DNA of 64,000 nt from Acinetobacter sp. ANC 4910 (lineage in GTDB: Bacteria > Pseudomonadota > Gammaproteobacteria > Pseudomonadales > Moraxellaceae), in the NCBI RefSeq assembly GCF_004331035.1, contig NZ_SJNT01000024.1, positions 1 to 64,000 of the forward strand, written 5' to 3'. Shown here one piece after another: positions 39,910 to 49,128 of the stretch. The notes below the pieces were generated by a model that saw only the letters and a list, made by a program, of their open reading frames with translations, did not search any database and had not been told where the DNA came from. Each line of letters begins with the position of its first letter. Position 1 is the first letter of the stretch. The position numbers and the translations under genes are program-made.

Positions 39910-40119
39910 TTTTATGAGTCTCATCCTACCCGTATTGATTCTTCGCAGATGAAATGGCATTAATCAGAGAACTGATTGCTTTTGACATTTCTCAATCACA
40001 CAAAAACAATAAAAAAGCCTTTTTTATTTACCAGAATTAAGCCATTTATCTGTAATTCAGCTTAGCATTACAGACTGATATAGATTATCATCTGATTTAT
40101 TTTTTAGTCCGAAATCGCC

Positions 40120-41154
40120 TTGAATACGATTACTCTTTTGCAGCCAGACGATTGGCATGCCCACTTACGTGACGGTCTTGCCCTGAAACGCACTGTTCCA
40201 GATTTAGCTAAGCAATTTAAGCGTGCGATTTGTATGCCAAACCTTGTTCCACCTGTAAAAACTGTGGAAGAAGCGCTTGCTTATCGTGAGCGAATTATGG
40301 CACATGTGCCTGAAGGTAACGCATTTGACCCTCGTATGGTGCTGTATTTTACTGATAGCACGCCTGCAAGCGAAGTCAAAAAAATTAAAGACTCTGAGTT
40401 TGTTAATGCCATCAAGCTTTATCCTGCGGGTGCAACCACCAACTCGGACAATGGCGTAAGCGATATTCGTAAAGTGTACGCGGTGATTGAGCAACTTGAA
40501 GAACATCAAGTACCATTACTGTTACATGGTGAAGTCACACATAATCACGTCGATATTTTTGACCGTGAAAAACGTTTCCTAGATGAAGTTTTAGCACCAC
40601 TATTAAAACAGTTCCCGAAATTGAAATTGGTACTTGAGCACATTACTACCAGTGAGGCTGCACATTTTGTGTTAGAACAAGACCGTAATGTTGCTGCAAC
40701 AATTACGCCTCAACATTTATTGTTCAACCGTAACGACATGTTGGTTGGCGGGATTAAGCCTCATTTCTACTGCTTGCCAATTTTAAAGCGCCAAACACAC
40801 CAACAAACCCTGTTGGAAGTGGCAACCAGTGGCAATCCTAAATTTTTCTTAGGCACAGACAGTGCACCACACTCAAAAAATGCCAAAGAAAATGCCTGTG
40901 GTTGTGCGGGTTGCTATAGCGCACCAACAGCAATTGAACTATATGCTCAAGCTTTTGACCAAGTAAACAAACTCGAACGCCTTGAAGGCTTTGCCAGCCT
41001 TTTTGGTGCAGACTTTTATGGTCTTCCGCGTAATACTGAAACCATTACACTGGTTAAAGAAGAGCAAGTCATTCCTGAAAGTTTTGATTATTTAGATGGT
41101 GACAAAATTATCCCGCTTTATGCAGGTAAAACCATCCAGTGGAGAAAAGTGTGA
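40120..41154 (+). CDS. pyrC: Dihydroorotase (TTG start)
   Basis: Cyclises carbamoyl-aspartate to dihydroorotate in pyrimidine biosynthesis. The 344 residues are of the short PyrC type. Metal ligands appear in [10 protein letters not shown] (His13, His15), the carbamylated lysine in [17 protein letters not shown], then HGEVT, EHITT and the aspartate in [10 protein letters not shown]. The start is TTG at 40120: no ATG or GTG lies between the upstream stop region and the conserved LLQPDDWH, and the Shine-Dalgarno is weak. It overlaps the rnt start by 4 nt. Confidence 0.94.
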   Translation: MNTITLLQPDDWHAHLRDGLALKRTVPDLAKQFKRAICMPNLVPPVKTVEEALAYRERIMAHVPEGNAFDPRMVLYFTDSTPASEVKKIKDSEFVNAIKLYPAGATTNSDNGVSDIRKVYAVIEQLEEHQVPLLLHGEVTHNHVDIFDREKRFLDEVLAPLLKQFPKLKLVLEHITTSEAAHFVLEQDRNVAATITPQHLLFNRNDMLVGGIKPHFYCLPILKRQTHQQTLLEVATSGNPKFFLGTDSAPHSKNAKENACGCAGCYSAPTAIELYAQAFDQVNKLERLEGFASLFGADFYGLPRNTETITLVKEEQVIPESFDYLDGDKIIPLYAGKTIQWRKV

Positions 41155-41798
41155 CAAATGAAACTCTACCAGTAATTGGTCAGCGTTTCCGTGGATTTTT
41201 ACCTGTGGTAGTCGACGTCGAAACTGCAGGTTTTAATTCGCAAACTGACGCGTTGCTAGAAATAGCTGCGATTCCAATTATTTATAATGCTGAAGGCCAA
41301 TTCGTTCCAGGTGAAGCCCATCATGCACACATCAATCCATTTGCAGGTGCCAATCTAGATCGACGCTCATTAGATTTTATTGGGATTGACCCATTTAATC
41401 CTATGCGTGTTGCAATGGCTGAAGATGAAAAATCAGCACTAAAACGTATTTTTAAAGCCGTGAATGAAGTGCGTCGCCAACAAAATTGCACCCATGCTAT
41501 TTTGGTCGGTCATAATGCACACTTTGATTTAGGTTTTGTTCAGGCAGCAATTGCGCGCACGGGCACTAAAAATCAGAATCCATTTCACAGCTTCTCTGTG
41601 TTTGATACAGTGACTTTAAGTGCGATTACCTTTGGTCAAACGGTACTTGCCAAGTCATGTATTCAAGCTGGAATTGAGTTCGATGGTAAAGAAGCACACT
41701 CGGCTTTGTATGACACTCAAAAGACTGCTGAACTGTTTTGCTATATTTTGAACAAACTATCTCCTCACCTACTTGACACTATGGTGGCGGATCAATAA
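41151..41798 (+). CDS. rnt: Ribonuclease T (GTG start)
   Basis: DEDDh 3'-5' exoribonuclease that trims tRNA and other stable RNA 3' ends. The 215 residues show [10 protein letters not shown] (ExoI; Asp, Glu), the ExoII block [10 protein letters not shown], and Exo[20 protein letters not shown] chose the GTG at 41151: it overlaps the pyrC stop in GTGA and has GGAG 6 nt upstream. The alternative GTG at 41139 lies within the GGAG region. A tRNA-Glu gene begins 20 nt after the stop, probably in the same transcript. Confidence 0.92.
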   Translation: MTNETLPVIGQRFRGFLPVVVDVETAGFNSQTDALLEIAAIPIIYNAEGQFVPGEAHHAHINPFAGANLDRRSLDFIGIDPFNPMRVAMAEDEKSALKRIFKAVNEVRRQQNCTHAILVGHNAHFDLGFVQAAIARTGTKNQNPFHSFSVFDTVTLSAITFGQTVLAKSCIQAGIEFDGKEAHSALYDTQKTAELFCYILNKLSPHLLDTMVADQ

Positions 41799-41818
41799 GA
41801 TACCGCCATCTTCTAAAC

Positions 41819-41894
41819 GTCCCTATCGTCTAGAGGCCTAGGACATCGCCCTTTCACGGCGGTAACCGGGGTTCGAATCCCCGTAGGGACGCCA
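41819..41894 (+). tRNA. tRNA-Glu (anticodon TTC), copy 1
   Basis: 76 nt with encoded CCA; acceptor GTCCCTA pairs with TAGGGAC, anticodon TTC, T loop TTCGAAT. It starts 20 nt after the RNase T stop with no visible promoter of its own, so it is probably cut from the pyrC-rnt transcript. Identical to the three other copies. Confidence 0.97.
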
Positions 41895-41991
41895 TCTATT
41901 TGCACTCGCAAAACTTTTATTTTAAAATTTTCATCGCATTCTATTTTTAAGAATTGTTTATACTCTTGTGTTTATTTTTTACCATTAACTC

Positions 41992-42144
41992 ATGTTAAAG
42001 AAAATATTACTGGTTTTACTCATTCTTGCACCTTCTGCTGTTTATCTCTATATTGCCAATAAACAGCAAGAACCTGCACCGCCCTCATCTAATGCGGCAA
42101 AGTCAGATAAAGCTCACACCCCATATCAAACACCTGAACATTAA
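41992..42144 (+). CDS. Small membrane-anchored peptide, 50 residues
   Basis: Starts MLKKILLVLLILAPSAVYLY, a single hydrophobic segment after two lysines, followed by a Pro/Ser/Gln/Lys-rich tail ending YQTPEH. This looks like an exported or tail-periplasmic small protein. It sits between two tRNA-Glu copies. No clear Shine-Dalgarno precedes the ATG, and I do not recognise the family. Amino-acid order is unlike random translation, so it is probably real. Confidence 0.5.
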   Translation: MLKKILLVLLILAPSAVYLYIANKQQEPAPPSSNAAKSDKAHTPYQTPEH

Positions 42145-42460
42145 ATGTGCTTGGTGCTTTCATTTTTCTATGAATCCAAGCTATTGAAATTTCGGTTTTC
42201 TCGATATCAAATACATATAATCGAATTAAAACAACTCTCAGAGCCACATCAAACCCTCCAGGCTTAGGCCATCGGATGAATTAAGCTTGCCCTTACCAAT
42301 AAAAGAAATAGAGATATCGAGTGGGTCGAAACGTAAAAAATTGCGTTATATCCTACAAGTAAGACATTTTTTACACAAACAAACCCTTATTTTTGAAATA
42401 TTGTAATAACTTATTTGACAGTAAAGAAAAAAATACATAATATACGCATCACCTCGCAAC
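42145..42460. other. Spacer before tRNA-Glu copy 2
   Basis: About 315 bp without a gene. Its end carries the tRNA promoter listed next; the remainder shows no feature I can support. Confidence 0.45.
42415..42443 (+). promoter_or_regulatory. Sigma-70 promoter of tRNA-Glu copy 2
   Basis: Consensus -35 TTGACA (42415-42420), 17-nt spacer, -10 TAATAT (42438-42443), with the tRNA starting 18 nt later. The same hexamers and spacing stand before copy 3. Confidence 0.85.
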
Positions 42461-42536
42461 GTCCCTATCGTCTAGAGGCCTAGGACATCGCCCTTTCACG
42501 GCGGTAACCGGGGTTCGAATCCCCGTAGGGACGCCA
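42461..42536 (+). tRNA. tRNA-Glu (anticodon TTC), copy 2
   Basis: 76 nt, sequence identical to copies 1, 3 and 4, including CCA. It has its own consensus promoter. The 8 bases after CCA begin like those after copy 1 (TCTAT), hinting at a duplication unit slightly longer than the tRNA. Confidence 0.97.
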
Positions 42537-42644
42537 TCTATCGTTTATACGATCATTCAAAACGCATAATTCATTATTATTCGATTGCAGATTTGTAGTT
42601 TTGCACTACAATAGCGCGCTTCATTATTCTATTTTCTCTCTCTT

Positions 42645-44063
42645 ATGCAGTCATCTCAATCTCCGAATGATGCTATGCATCAGGGCAATTCTGCGCCTTT
42701 AAAACGCGCTATGAGTACTCGACATCTGGTTATGATTTCACTTGGTGGTGCAATCGGTACCGGTCTATTTTTAGGGTCGGGTGAAGTCATTGCACAAACG
42801 GGGCCTGTAGGTGCCATCATCGCTTATATTTTAGGTGGAATTATTGCCTATATGGTGATGCTATGTCTGGGAGAACTTGCGGTACATATGCCTGTATCGG
42901 GTTCTTTCGGTGCTTATGCACAAAAGTATATTGGTCCAGGGACAGGCTACACGATTACATGGCTATATTGGCTGACTTGGACGGCAACACTCGGCACTGA
43001 ATTCACTGCTGCTGCGTTGCTTATGCAAGAATGGTTTCCCCATATATCTGTATGGATTTGGACGCTCATATTTGCCGCCATTATTTTTAGCTTAAACATG
43101 AGTTCAACTCGCCTGTTTGCTGAATCAGAGTTCTGGCTGTCTCTGGTCAAAGTCGTGACTGTTATTAGTTTTATTATTTTGGGTTTATTGGCCATTTTTG
43201 GTGTGCTGTCTTTCCAAGGTTATAGCTCTGCACCTCTATTTAGCAATTTGACCGCAGAAGGATGGTTTCCACAGGGCTTCTTCCCTATTTTTGCGACCAT
43301 GCTGATTGTGAACTTTGCCTTTTCAGGCACAGAGTTAATTGGTGTTGCGGCAGGTGAAACTCAAGATCCAGCGAAAAATGTGCCTAAAGCAATTAATGCT
43401 GCTATTTGGCGTTTGCTCATCTTCTTTGTAGGCACAATTGTCGTGATCAGCGCCCTACTGCCACATGAAATGGCGGGCTTAGGTGGTAATGGCGTGAGCA
43501 GCAGCCCCTTTGTGACCGTGTTTAACTATATTGGGATTCCACATGCAGAAGACATCATCCGCTTTGTGATTATTACCGCACTTCTTTCAGCGGCAAATTC
43601 AGGCTTATATGCTGCTTCACGTATGATGTGGTCTTTATCTTACAAAAAGCAACTACCCGAAGTGTTCTCTAAGCTAAATCACAAAGGCATTCCTTTTGTT
43701 GCCATTATTGTCACCATGTTTGGTGCAATTCCGGGATTACTGTCTGAACAATTTGCGCCTGAAACCATTTTCAAAAACCTACTGGGTGTAGCTGCATTTA
43801 CGATGGTCGTGGTGTGGATGAGTATCTGCTTAAGCCAGTTCAATTTCCGTCGCCAATGGTATAAGCAAGGCCATACTGCGAAAGAGTTAGGCTTTGCAGC
43901 ACCACTATTTCCAATTGTGCCAATTTTAGGTTTTGTATTCTGTTTTATTACTGGCATCAGTATGGCAGCAGACCCTGAAATGATTGCAGGCTTTATTGGC
44001 TGTTTAATCTTTATTGCCTTGTGTTATCTAAGTTATTATATTTTTTATCGAAAGCAAAACTAA
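42645..44063 (+). CDS. Amino acid permease, AAT family
   Basis: Inner-membrane amino acid:proton symporter of 472 residues and about 12 transmembrane segments. The N-terminal signature MISLGGAIGTGLFLGSGEVI (about 30-49), PVSGSFGAYAQKYIGP, and FSGTELIGVAAGETQDPAKN place it in the AAT branch of the APC superfamily (LysP, ProY, GabP and relatives). Which amino acid it carries cannot be told. No Shine-Dalgarno of note; terminator follows. Monocistronic. Confidence 0.87.
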   Translation: MQSSQSPNDAMHQGNSAPLKRAMSTRHLVMISLGGAIGTGLFLGSGEVIAQTGPVGAIIAYILGGIIAYMVMLCLGELAVHMPVSGSFGAYAQKYIGPGTGYTITWLYWLTWTATLGTEFTAAALLMQEWFPHISVWIWTLIFAAIIFSLNMSSTRLFAESEFWLSLVKVVTVISFIILGLLAIFGVLSFQGYSSAPLFSNLTAEGWFPQGFFPIFATMLIVNFAFSGTELIGVAAGETQDPAKNVPKAINAAIWRLLIFFVGTIVVISALLPHEMAGLGGNGVSSSPFVTVFNYIGIPHAEDIIRFVIITALLSAANSGLYAASRMMWSLSYKKQLPEVFSKLNHKGIPFVAIIVTMFGAIPGLLSEQFAPETIFKNLLGVAAFTMVVVWMSICLSQFNFRRQWYKQGHTAKELGFAAPLFPIVPILGFVFCFITGISMAADPEMIAGFIGCLIFIALCYLSYYIFYRKQN

Positions 44064-44070
44064 CACATAA

Positions 44071-44100
44071 AAAGAGTGGTCAAGTACCACTCTTTTTTTT
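44071..44100 (+). terminator. Terminator of the amino acid permease gene
   Basis: Stem AAAGAGTGGT / ACCACTCTTT with a 5-nt loop and eight T, directly after the stop. Confidence 0.88.
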
Positions 44101-44144
44101 AAGCTAAATACAGATAATATCCTCTGTAAAAAGCCTGACCCTGT

Positions 44145-45038
44145 ATGAAAATTATTTTTATTCATGGTATGAATCAACAAAATTATGATGAGAAAACATT
44201 AAAACAATACTGGTTAAATCTATTTAAAGCCGGCTTGAGCCATGCAGAGCAAAATATAGAACTTGAATCACTGGATATCAATCTCCCCTTTTATGGTGAC
44301 TTACTGACCAAACACCAACTCAATAATAGTTTAGATTTAAATACACTGCTCCCTAAATCATTGTTGCATTTATATTTTCCGTTTCATCTTTGGCATAACA
44401 CATCAATTGTTCCAGAGCATAGCCCATGTATCACTACCTTACCCTGTTTCAATCCAGAGCAATCTGAGTCACTTACCCAGCGTTTGGCTGTCATTTCAGC
44501 ACTCACCAAAGACCATGCATTTAAAGAATTAATCATGTTCCTCAATCATTACCCCAAACTCCATGAAACACTCATGCATAAATTTCTCATCGAGACCTAT
44601 TTATACTTATCCAATTCTAATTTTATGCATGAAGTTCACCACAGAATTATGTCGCATCTTCATCCAAGCAAAGATCATATTATTGTGGCGCATTCATTGG
44701 GTACAGTGATTGCCTATAACTTATTGCATCAATTTACCCATTTTAGGGTGCACCGTTTTATTACACTGGGTTCCCCGCTTGCATTTAAAGTCATTCAAGA
44801 AAAACTGACTTTACCGATTTCTCGACCACCTCAGCTACATGGCGATTGGTTTAATTTTTATTCCCCTGATGATTTCATGACCGCCTTCCCATTATCTAAA
44901 CCACCTTTCAATTTTGAACCACCGATCATTAATCAAGCAATCACTACACTTGTGGATAAGCCTCATCAAATTACAGGTTATTTAGAACATCCAGCTGTTA
45001 TCAAAAGCATTGTGGATGTATTAAAGCTCGAAAAATAA
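44145..45038 (+). CDS. Alpha/beta-hydrolase-like protein of unknown function
   Basis: A 297-residue cytoplasmic protein. It opens MKIIFIHGMNQQNYDE, the usual first strand and oxyanion-hole HG of alpha/beta hydrolases, and has HIIVAHSLGTVIAYNLL, a G-x-S-x-G-like nucleophile elbow reading HSLGT. A C-terminal FNFYSPDDFMTAFP offers an acid and HQITGYLEHPAV a histidine. No signal peptide. Substrate is unknown; a lipase/esterase-like or PGAP1-like protein is possible. It is flanked by tRNA-Glu copies 2 and 3. Confidence 0.65.
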   Translation: MKIIFIHGMNQQNYDEKTLKQYWLNLFKAGLSHAEQNIELESLDINLPFYGDLLTKHQLNNSLDLNTLLPKSLLHLYFPFHLWHNTSIVPEHSPCITTLPCFNPEQSESLTQRLAVISALTKDHAFKELIMFLNHYPKLHETLMHKFLIETYLYLSNSNFMHEVHHRIMSHLHPSKDHIIVAHSLGTVIAYNLLHQFTHFRVHRFITLGSPLAFKVIQEKLTLPISRPPQLHGDWFNFYSPDDFMTAFPLSKPPFNFEPPIINQAITTLVDKPHQITGYLEHPAVIKSIVDVLKLEK

Positions 45039-45118
45039 ACGATCTAAATTATATTTCCACATTTTGTATTCTTTTTATTCACTCAATTCTTTTTTAATGA
45101 TTATGCTCAAAAAAACGT

Positions 45119-45147
45119 TTGACACTCCCCTATATTCGCCCTAATAT
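45119..45147 (+). promoter_or_regulatory. Sigma-70 promoter of tRNA-Glu copies 3 and 4
   Basis: -35 TTGACA (45119-45124), 17-nt spacer, -10 TAATAT (45142-45147); copy 3 starts 17 nt after. Same layout as the promoter of copy 2. Confidence 0.85.
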
Positions 45148-45164
45148 ACGCCCACCTCTGAAAC

Positions 45165-45240
45165 GTCCCTATCGTCTAGAGGCCTAGGACATCGCCCTTT
45201 CACGGCGGTAACCGGGGTTCGAATCCCCGTAGGGACGCCA
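45165..45240 (+). tRNA. tRNA-Glu (anticodon TTC), copy 3
   Basis: 76 nt, identical in sequence to the other three copies, CCA encoded. Cotranscribed with copy 4, which begins 42 nt downstream. Confidence 0.97.
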
Positions 45241-45282
45241 TTTAATTCATGGTTTAGCTTTCAGAAGTACCTGCCTCATTAA

Positions 45283-45358
45283 GTCCCTATCGTCTAGAGG
45301 CCTAGGACATCGCCCTTTCACGGCGGTAACCGGGGTTCGAATCCCCGTAGGGACGCCA
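45283..45358 (+). tRNA. tRNA-Glu (anticodon TTC), copy 4
   Basis: 76 nt, identical to copies 1-3. No promoter in the 42-nt gap to copy 3, and a strong terminator follows, so the pair forms one transcript. Confidence 0.97.
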
Positions 45359-45383
45359 TATTCAGAGATGTTTATCTCTTAAA

Positions 45384-45417
45384 AAAAACCTGAGCAAAAT
45401 GACTCAGGTTTTTTTAT
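45384..45417 (+). terminator. Terminator of the tRNA-Glu pair
   Basis: Stem AAAAACCTGAG / CTCAGGTTTTT with an 8-nt loop and T-run, 26 bp after copy 4. Confidence 0.88.
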
Positions 45418-45491
45418 GTCTATATTTTGAGTTATGCTCTCTTTCAGCAACATAAAAACTATATTGAATAAAAGGCAACTGAAACAACAAA

Positions 45492-46190
45492 ATGCAGATT
45501 CAACTTTACCATAAGCCCAATTCACGCTCACAACGTATTGTCTGGCTTTTCGAAGAACTCGATCTCGATTATGACATTTTGGTTTTCGACACACTAAACG
45601 ATGCCAATACGCGTCAATTACAACAAGCACACCCTTTGGCAAAATTTCCAACAGTCAAAATAACAGAACTTGAGCACACTTTTTTCTTATCTGAAACCAG
45701 TGCCATTGCTGAATGGTTCAGTGCTCGCCAACAATGTTTAGGTGCAATCAATTTAGACGGTTCTGCCTTAGTGGATTACTACTATTGGAAAAACTTCGCT
45801 GAAGCCACATTTATGCCAAATTTGGCGTTAAAACAGATCTTTTCCCAATTGGCGATCAAAACACCTTGGCTTATCCGTTTTATTCCACGAGCCATTCAAT
45901 ATGGATTTAACCAAGGCTATTTAAATCCCCTACTGCAACAACAAATGCAAATGATCAATCAGCATCTCACCACACAACCGTGGGTGGCAGGCTCCCAATT
46001 GACTATTGCAGATATCTTGCTCTGGTTTCCATTACACGCCTGCACCCATCTAAATGACCGTTATATGCACTACCCAGCGATCAATACCTATTTACAACAG
46101 ATTGAAGACAGACCCGCCTTTCAACGCGCTTTGTCAAAAGGTCAATGGTCTGCCTCAATCTTCAAACAGTATTGGGTCGAAGCCAACTAA
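45492..46190 (+). CDS. Glutathione S-transferase family protein
   Basis: A 232-residue cytoplasmic GST. The N-terminal thioredoxin-like domain opens MQIQLYHKPNSRSQRIVWLF, and FPTVKI provides the cis-proline that contacts glutathione; SETSAIAEW follows as the gamma-glutamyl contact. The C-terminal helical domain has TIADILLWFPL. The substrate is unknown. AACTGAAACAACAAA precedes the ATG; ribosome site weak. Convergent with the flavin oxidoreductase gene, whose stop lies 2 bp away. Confidence 0.88.
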   Translation: MQIQLYHKPNSRSQRIVWLFEELDLDYDILVFDTLNDANTRQLQQAHPLAKFPTVKITELEHTFFLSETSAIAEWFSARQQCLGAINLDGSALVDYYYWKNFAEATFMPNLALKQIFSQLAIKTPWLIRFIPRAIQYGFNQGYLNPLLQQQMQMINQHLTTQPWVAGSQLTIADILLWFPLHACTHLNDRYMHYPAINTYLQQIEDRPAFQRALSKGQWSASIFKQYWVEAN

Positions 46191-46192
46191 TA

Positions 46193-47437
46193 TTATGCGC
46201 TTTTACGGGAGTTGATTTGCCCTTGAATCACGGCTTTTAAATTCCCCTTCACATAATGGAAGAACACTTTAAGCGGAGAAAGTTTCGGATTTGGCTGTTT
46301 ACCCTGTGCAATGGTCTTAAATTGAGCGGCATACCAAATAATTTCCATAATGGCCATTTTATCCACCATTGGAATACCTGTTTTAATTTTATCCACTGCA
46401 TAACGAACATCTTGCCCAGCCAATAAACGTTCGGTCAAATCAGTTTCTACGGCAAATGGGCGCGCAATTCCAATAAAATCACAGGCACCACTGTCAAGTG
46501 CAGCATTCATGCCTTGCGCTGTACGGAAGCCACCTGTCACCATCAAGTGACAACTGACTTGTTGACGAATTTTTTCAGCAAAGTCGAGGAAATAGGCTTC
46601 GCGAGCGATGGTGCTGGCTTTACGTTTATCTTCTTTTGCTCCTGCCATAGCAGGTGCTTCATAGGTACCACCCGAAATTTCAATCAGGTCAATCCCTGCT
46701 GCATCAATCGCTTTAAACACAGCAATCACATCTTCTTCAGTGATCCCCCCACGTTGGAAATCGGCAGAATTCAGTTTAACCGAAATAATAAAGTTATCTG
46801 ATGTCGCTGCGCGAACAGCTTGGTAAATTTCCAACAAAAAGCGCATACGATTTTCAATACTACCGCCCCATTGATCTTGACGTTTATTGGTCAATGGCGA
46901 GAGAAACTGACTAATCAAATAACCATGTGCACCATGTAATTGAACGCCTTCAAATCCTGCTTTTTCACAAATCTGTGCTGAACGAGCAAAGCGTTGAATA
47001 ATGTCTAAAATTTCATCTTCACGAAGTTCACGTGGTGTACCAAAAGTGGTGGCAAGCATCGGGCTAAACGCTACTGCCGAAGGTGCTACGGTTTCTTTAT
47101 TTAGACCTTTCGGGCATTGTCGTCCTGGATGTGACAATTGAACCAACTGTACCATCCCATATTGCTTACCCAAAGCCGCCCACTGACTCAGTTCAGCTAT
47201 GTCACGTTCAGATTCTACGACCACGACCCCAGGTTCATTTTTGGCACGAAAATCTACCATCACATTACCCGTAATGGCGCAGCCCAAGCCACCTTTTGCC
47301 CAAGCTTCATATAAACCTAAATGTAATTGATTCGGTTGCCCTGCATGGTTGGCTAAAGCCTCACTCATTGCCCCTTTAATGATACGGTTCTTAAAAGTGG
47401 TATTTCGGATTTGCAAAGGCGCTGCAATGTGACTCAT
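46193..47437 (-). CDS. NADH:flavin oxidoreductase (Old Yellow Enzyme family)
   Basis: FMN-dependent ene-reductase-type protein of 414 residues, a single TIM barrel without the Fe-S and FAD modules of FadH. Motifs include FKNRIIKGAMSEA, LVQLSHPGRQ (His/Asn FMN and substrate contacts), GVQLHGAHGYLISQFL, and FIGIARPFAVE. It follows yejF on the same strand by 62 bp but may be separate. The natural substrate, an activated alkene or a xenobiotic, is unknown. Confidence 0.88.
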   Translation of the reverse strand: MSHIAAPLQIRNTTFKNRIIKGAMSEALANHAGQPNQLHLGLYEAWAKGGLGCAITGNVMVDFRAKNEPGVVVVESERDIAELSQWAALGKQYGMVQLVQLSHPGRQCPKGLNKETVAPSAVAFSPMLATTFGTPRELREDEILDIIQRFARSAQICEKAGFEGVQLHGAHGYLISQFLSPLTNKRQDQWGGSIENRMRFLLEIYQAVRAATSDNFIISVKLNSADFQRGGITEEDVIAVFKAIDAAGIDLIEISGGTYEAPAMAGAKEDKRKASTIAREAYFLDFAEKIRQQVSCHLMVTGGFRTAQGMNAALDSGACDFIGIARPFAVETDLTERLLAGQDVRYAVDKIKTGIPMVDKMAIMEIIWYAAQFKTIAQGKQPNPKLSPLKVFFHYVKGNLKAVIQGQINSRKSA

Positions 47438-47499
47438 GTGAACTTCCTCATTATTTTATTTAGATGTTTTACTCTAATCGGTTTGCCAATGAGGTCAAG

Positions 47500-49128
47500 T
47501 CATTTCTGACAATTTATTTTGTCAACTTTGTCAATTGAATGATATTGACTGGCTTGGATCAATTGCTGAGTATACAAGTGCAAGGGATGAGCAAACAGTG
47601 CTTCCGTGGTCTGCATTTCTATCACTTGCGACGCGCGTAATACCAAAACTTTTTGACTGATCGCACGCACTACATGTAGGTCATGGCTAATCAACAAATA
47701 ACTCAGTTGATACTGCTGCTGTAAGCGTCGCAATAGCTGTACAATAGCCCGTTGTGTCGTACGGTCTAAAGAAGATGTCGGTTCATCCAAGATAATCAAC
47801 TGCGGCTGTAACACCAGTGCGCGAGCCAAAGCAACCCGTTGGCGCTGACCGCCTGATAGTTCATGTGGATAACGATGCTTGAAACTGTCATCTAACTCGA
47901 CATCCAATAAAGCCTGATGCACTTTCGCTTCAATATGATTTTCATGTTGATGACTAAGCGTCAATCCTTCAGCAATAATCTGTTGCACAGTTAAACGTGG
48001 GTTTAAGCTGCTAAAAGGATCTTGAAAAACAATCTGGAAATTGGCACGAAGCGGACGTAATTGTTTTTGATTCAAGGTATTTAAATTCTGCTGCTGAAAC
48101 AGGATCTGTCCTTGACTCTGAACCAAACGCACAATAGCTAAGGCCAAAGAACTTTTACCCGACCCACTTTCCCCCACAATACCAATACATTCCCCCTGCA
48201 TTAACGCTAGATGAGGAATTTCAACCGCAATCTGTTGCCCCATCACGCGATTTAGCCAACCTTGTTTAATTGGATACTGCACCAATAACTGTTCTAGTTG
48301 CAGGACTGTTGGAGTCACGGAAGGTGCGAGTGCTTCACCAAAATTATGGTTCATCAATTCATGGGTATAATCCGTTGCAGGATGTTGAAATACCTGCTCG
48401 GTAGTACCCTGTTGCTCGACACGCCCTTGATTCATCACAATCACATCATCCGCATATTGGCGAACCAAATTCAAATCATGGCTAATCAAAATCAGTGACA
48501 TCTTACGCTGCTGTTGCAGCGTCTTAATTAAATCTAGAATCTGTACTTGCAGGGTCACATCCAAAGCAGTTGTCGGTTCATCTGCAATTAAAATTTCAGG
48601 GTCTAATGCTAAGGCAGCAGCAATCATTACCCGCTGTCGCTGACCACCCGAAAGCTGATGCGGATAACGCTTCAGAAGGGCTTCTGTTTGAGTTAATCCA
48701 ACATCCTGTAATAACTGCATCACCTGCTGACGGACAGACTGCTTGGACAAGCCTTGTAAAATTAAGGCTTCCCCAACAATTTTTTCAACCTGATGTAATG
48801 GATTCAATGCTGCCATTGGGTCTTGGAAAATTAGGGCAATTTTATGACCCCGAATAGACTGAAATTGCGGTGCAGAAAGTTTGAGTAAATCAATATCAGC
48901 ATAATCTACCCTGCCTGATCTGAGCAAACTTGGGGGCAATAAACCTAACAGTGCCAAACAACTGATCGTTTTACCCGAACCACTTTCCCCCACCAAAGCC
49001 AATGTTTTACCCCGATGCAGTTGAAAGGATAAATTGTCCAGTAATGTCGTTTGTTCGTGTTGAATATGCAATTTCTGAACATCTAGAATCACACTTGCTG
49101 CATGATTATTGTCGTGGATCGAATGCAT
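47500..49128 (-). CDS. yejF: Oligopeptide ABC transporter, duplicated ATPase subunit (YejF type)
   Basis: Cytoplasmic ATPase of 542 residues containing two nucleotide-binding domains in tandem. Each has a Walker A (ALVGESGSGKT and GIVGESGSGKS), an LSGGQRQRV signature and a Walker B followed by DEPTTALD / DEPTSSLD. I chose the ATG at 49128, 9 nt after GGAGG, over an upstream TTG at 49146. The gene overlaps yejE by 23 nt. Fusion of both ATPases is the normal YejF arrangement. Confidence 0.9.
   Translation of the reverse strand: MHSIHDNNHAASVILDVQKLHIQHEQTTLLDNLSFQLHRGKTLALVGESGSGKTISCLALLGLLPPSLLRSGRVDYADIDLLKLSAPQFQSIRGHKIALIFQDPMAALNPLHQVEKIVGEALILQGLSKQSVRQQVMQLLQDVGLTQTEALLKRYPHQLSGGQRQRVMIAAALALDPEILIADEPTTALDVTLQVQILDLIKTLQQQRKMSLILISHDLNLVRQYADDVIVMNQGRVEQQGTTEQVFQHPATDYTHELMNHNFGEALAPSVTPTVLQLEQLLVQYPIKQGWLNRVMGQQIAVEIPHLALMQGECIGIVGESGSGKSSLALAIVRLVQSQGQILFQQQNLNTLNQKQLRPLRANFQIVFQDPFSSLNPRLTVQQIIAEGLTLSHQHENHIEAKVHQALLDVELDDSFKHRYPHELSGGQRQRVALARALVLQPQLIILDEPTSSLDRTTQRAIVQLLRRLQQQYQLSYLLISHDLHVVRAISQKVLVLRASQVIEMQTTEALFAHPLHLYTQQLIQASQYHSIDKVDKINCQK

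Noticed and set aside
41819..45358. A CRISPR-like array
   Set aside because: The repeated units fold as tRNA-Glu, are 76 nt, irregularly spaced and interleaved with genes; there are no spacers or cas genes.
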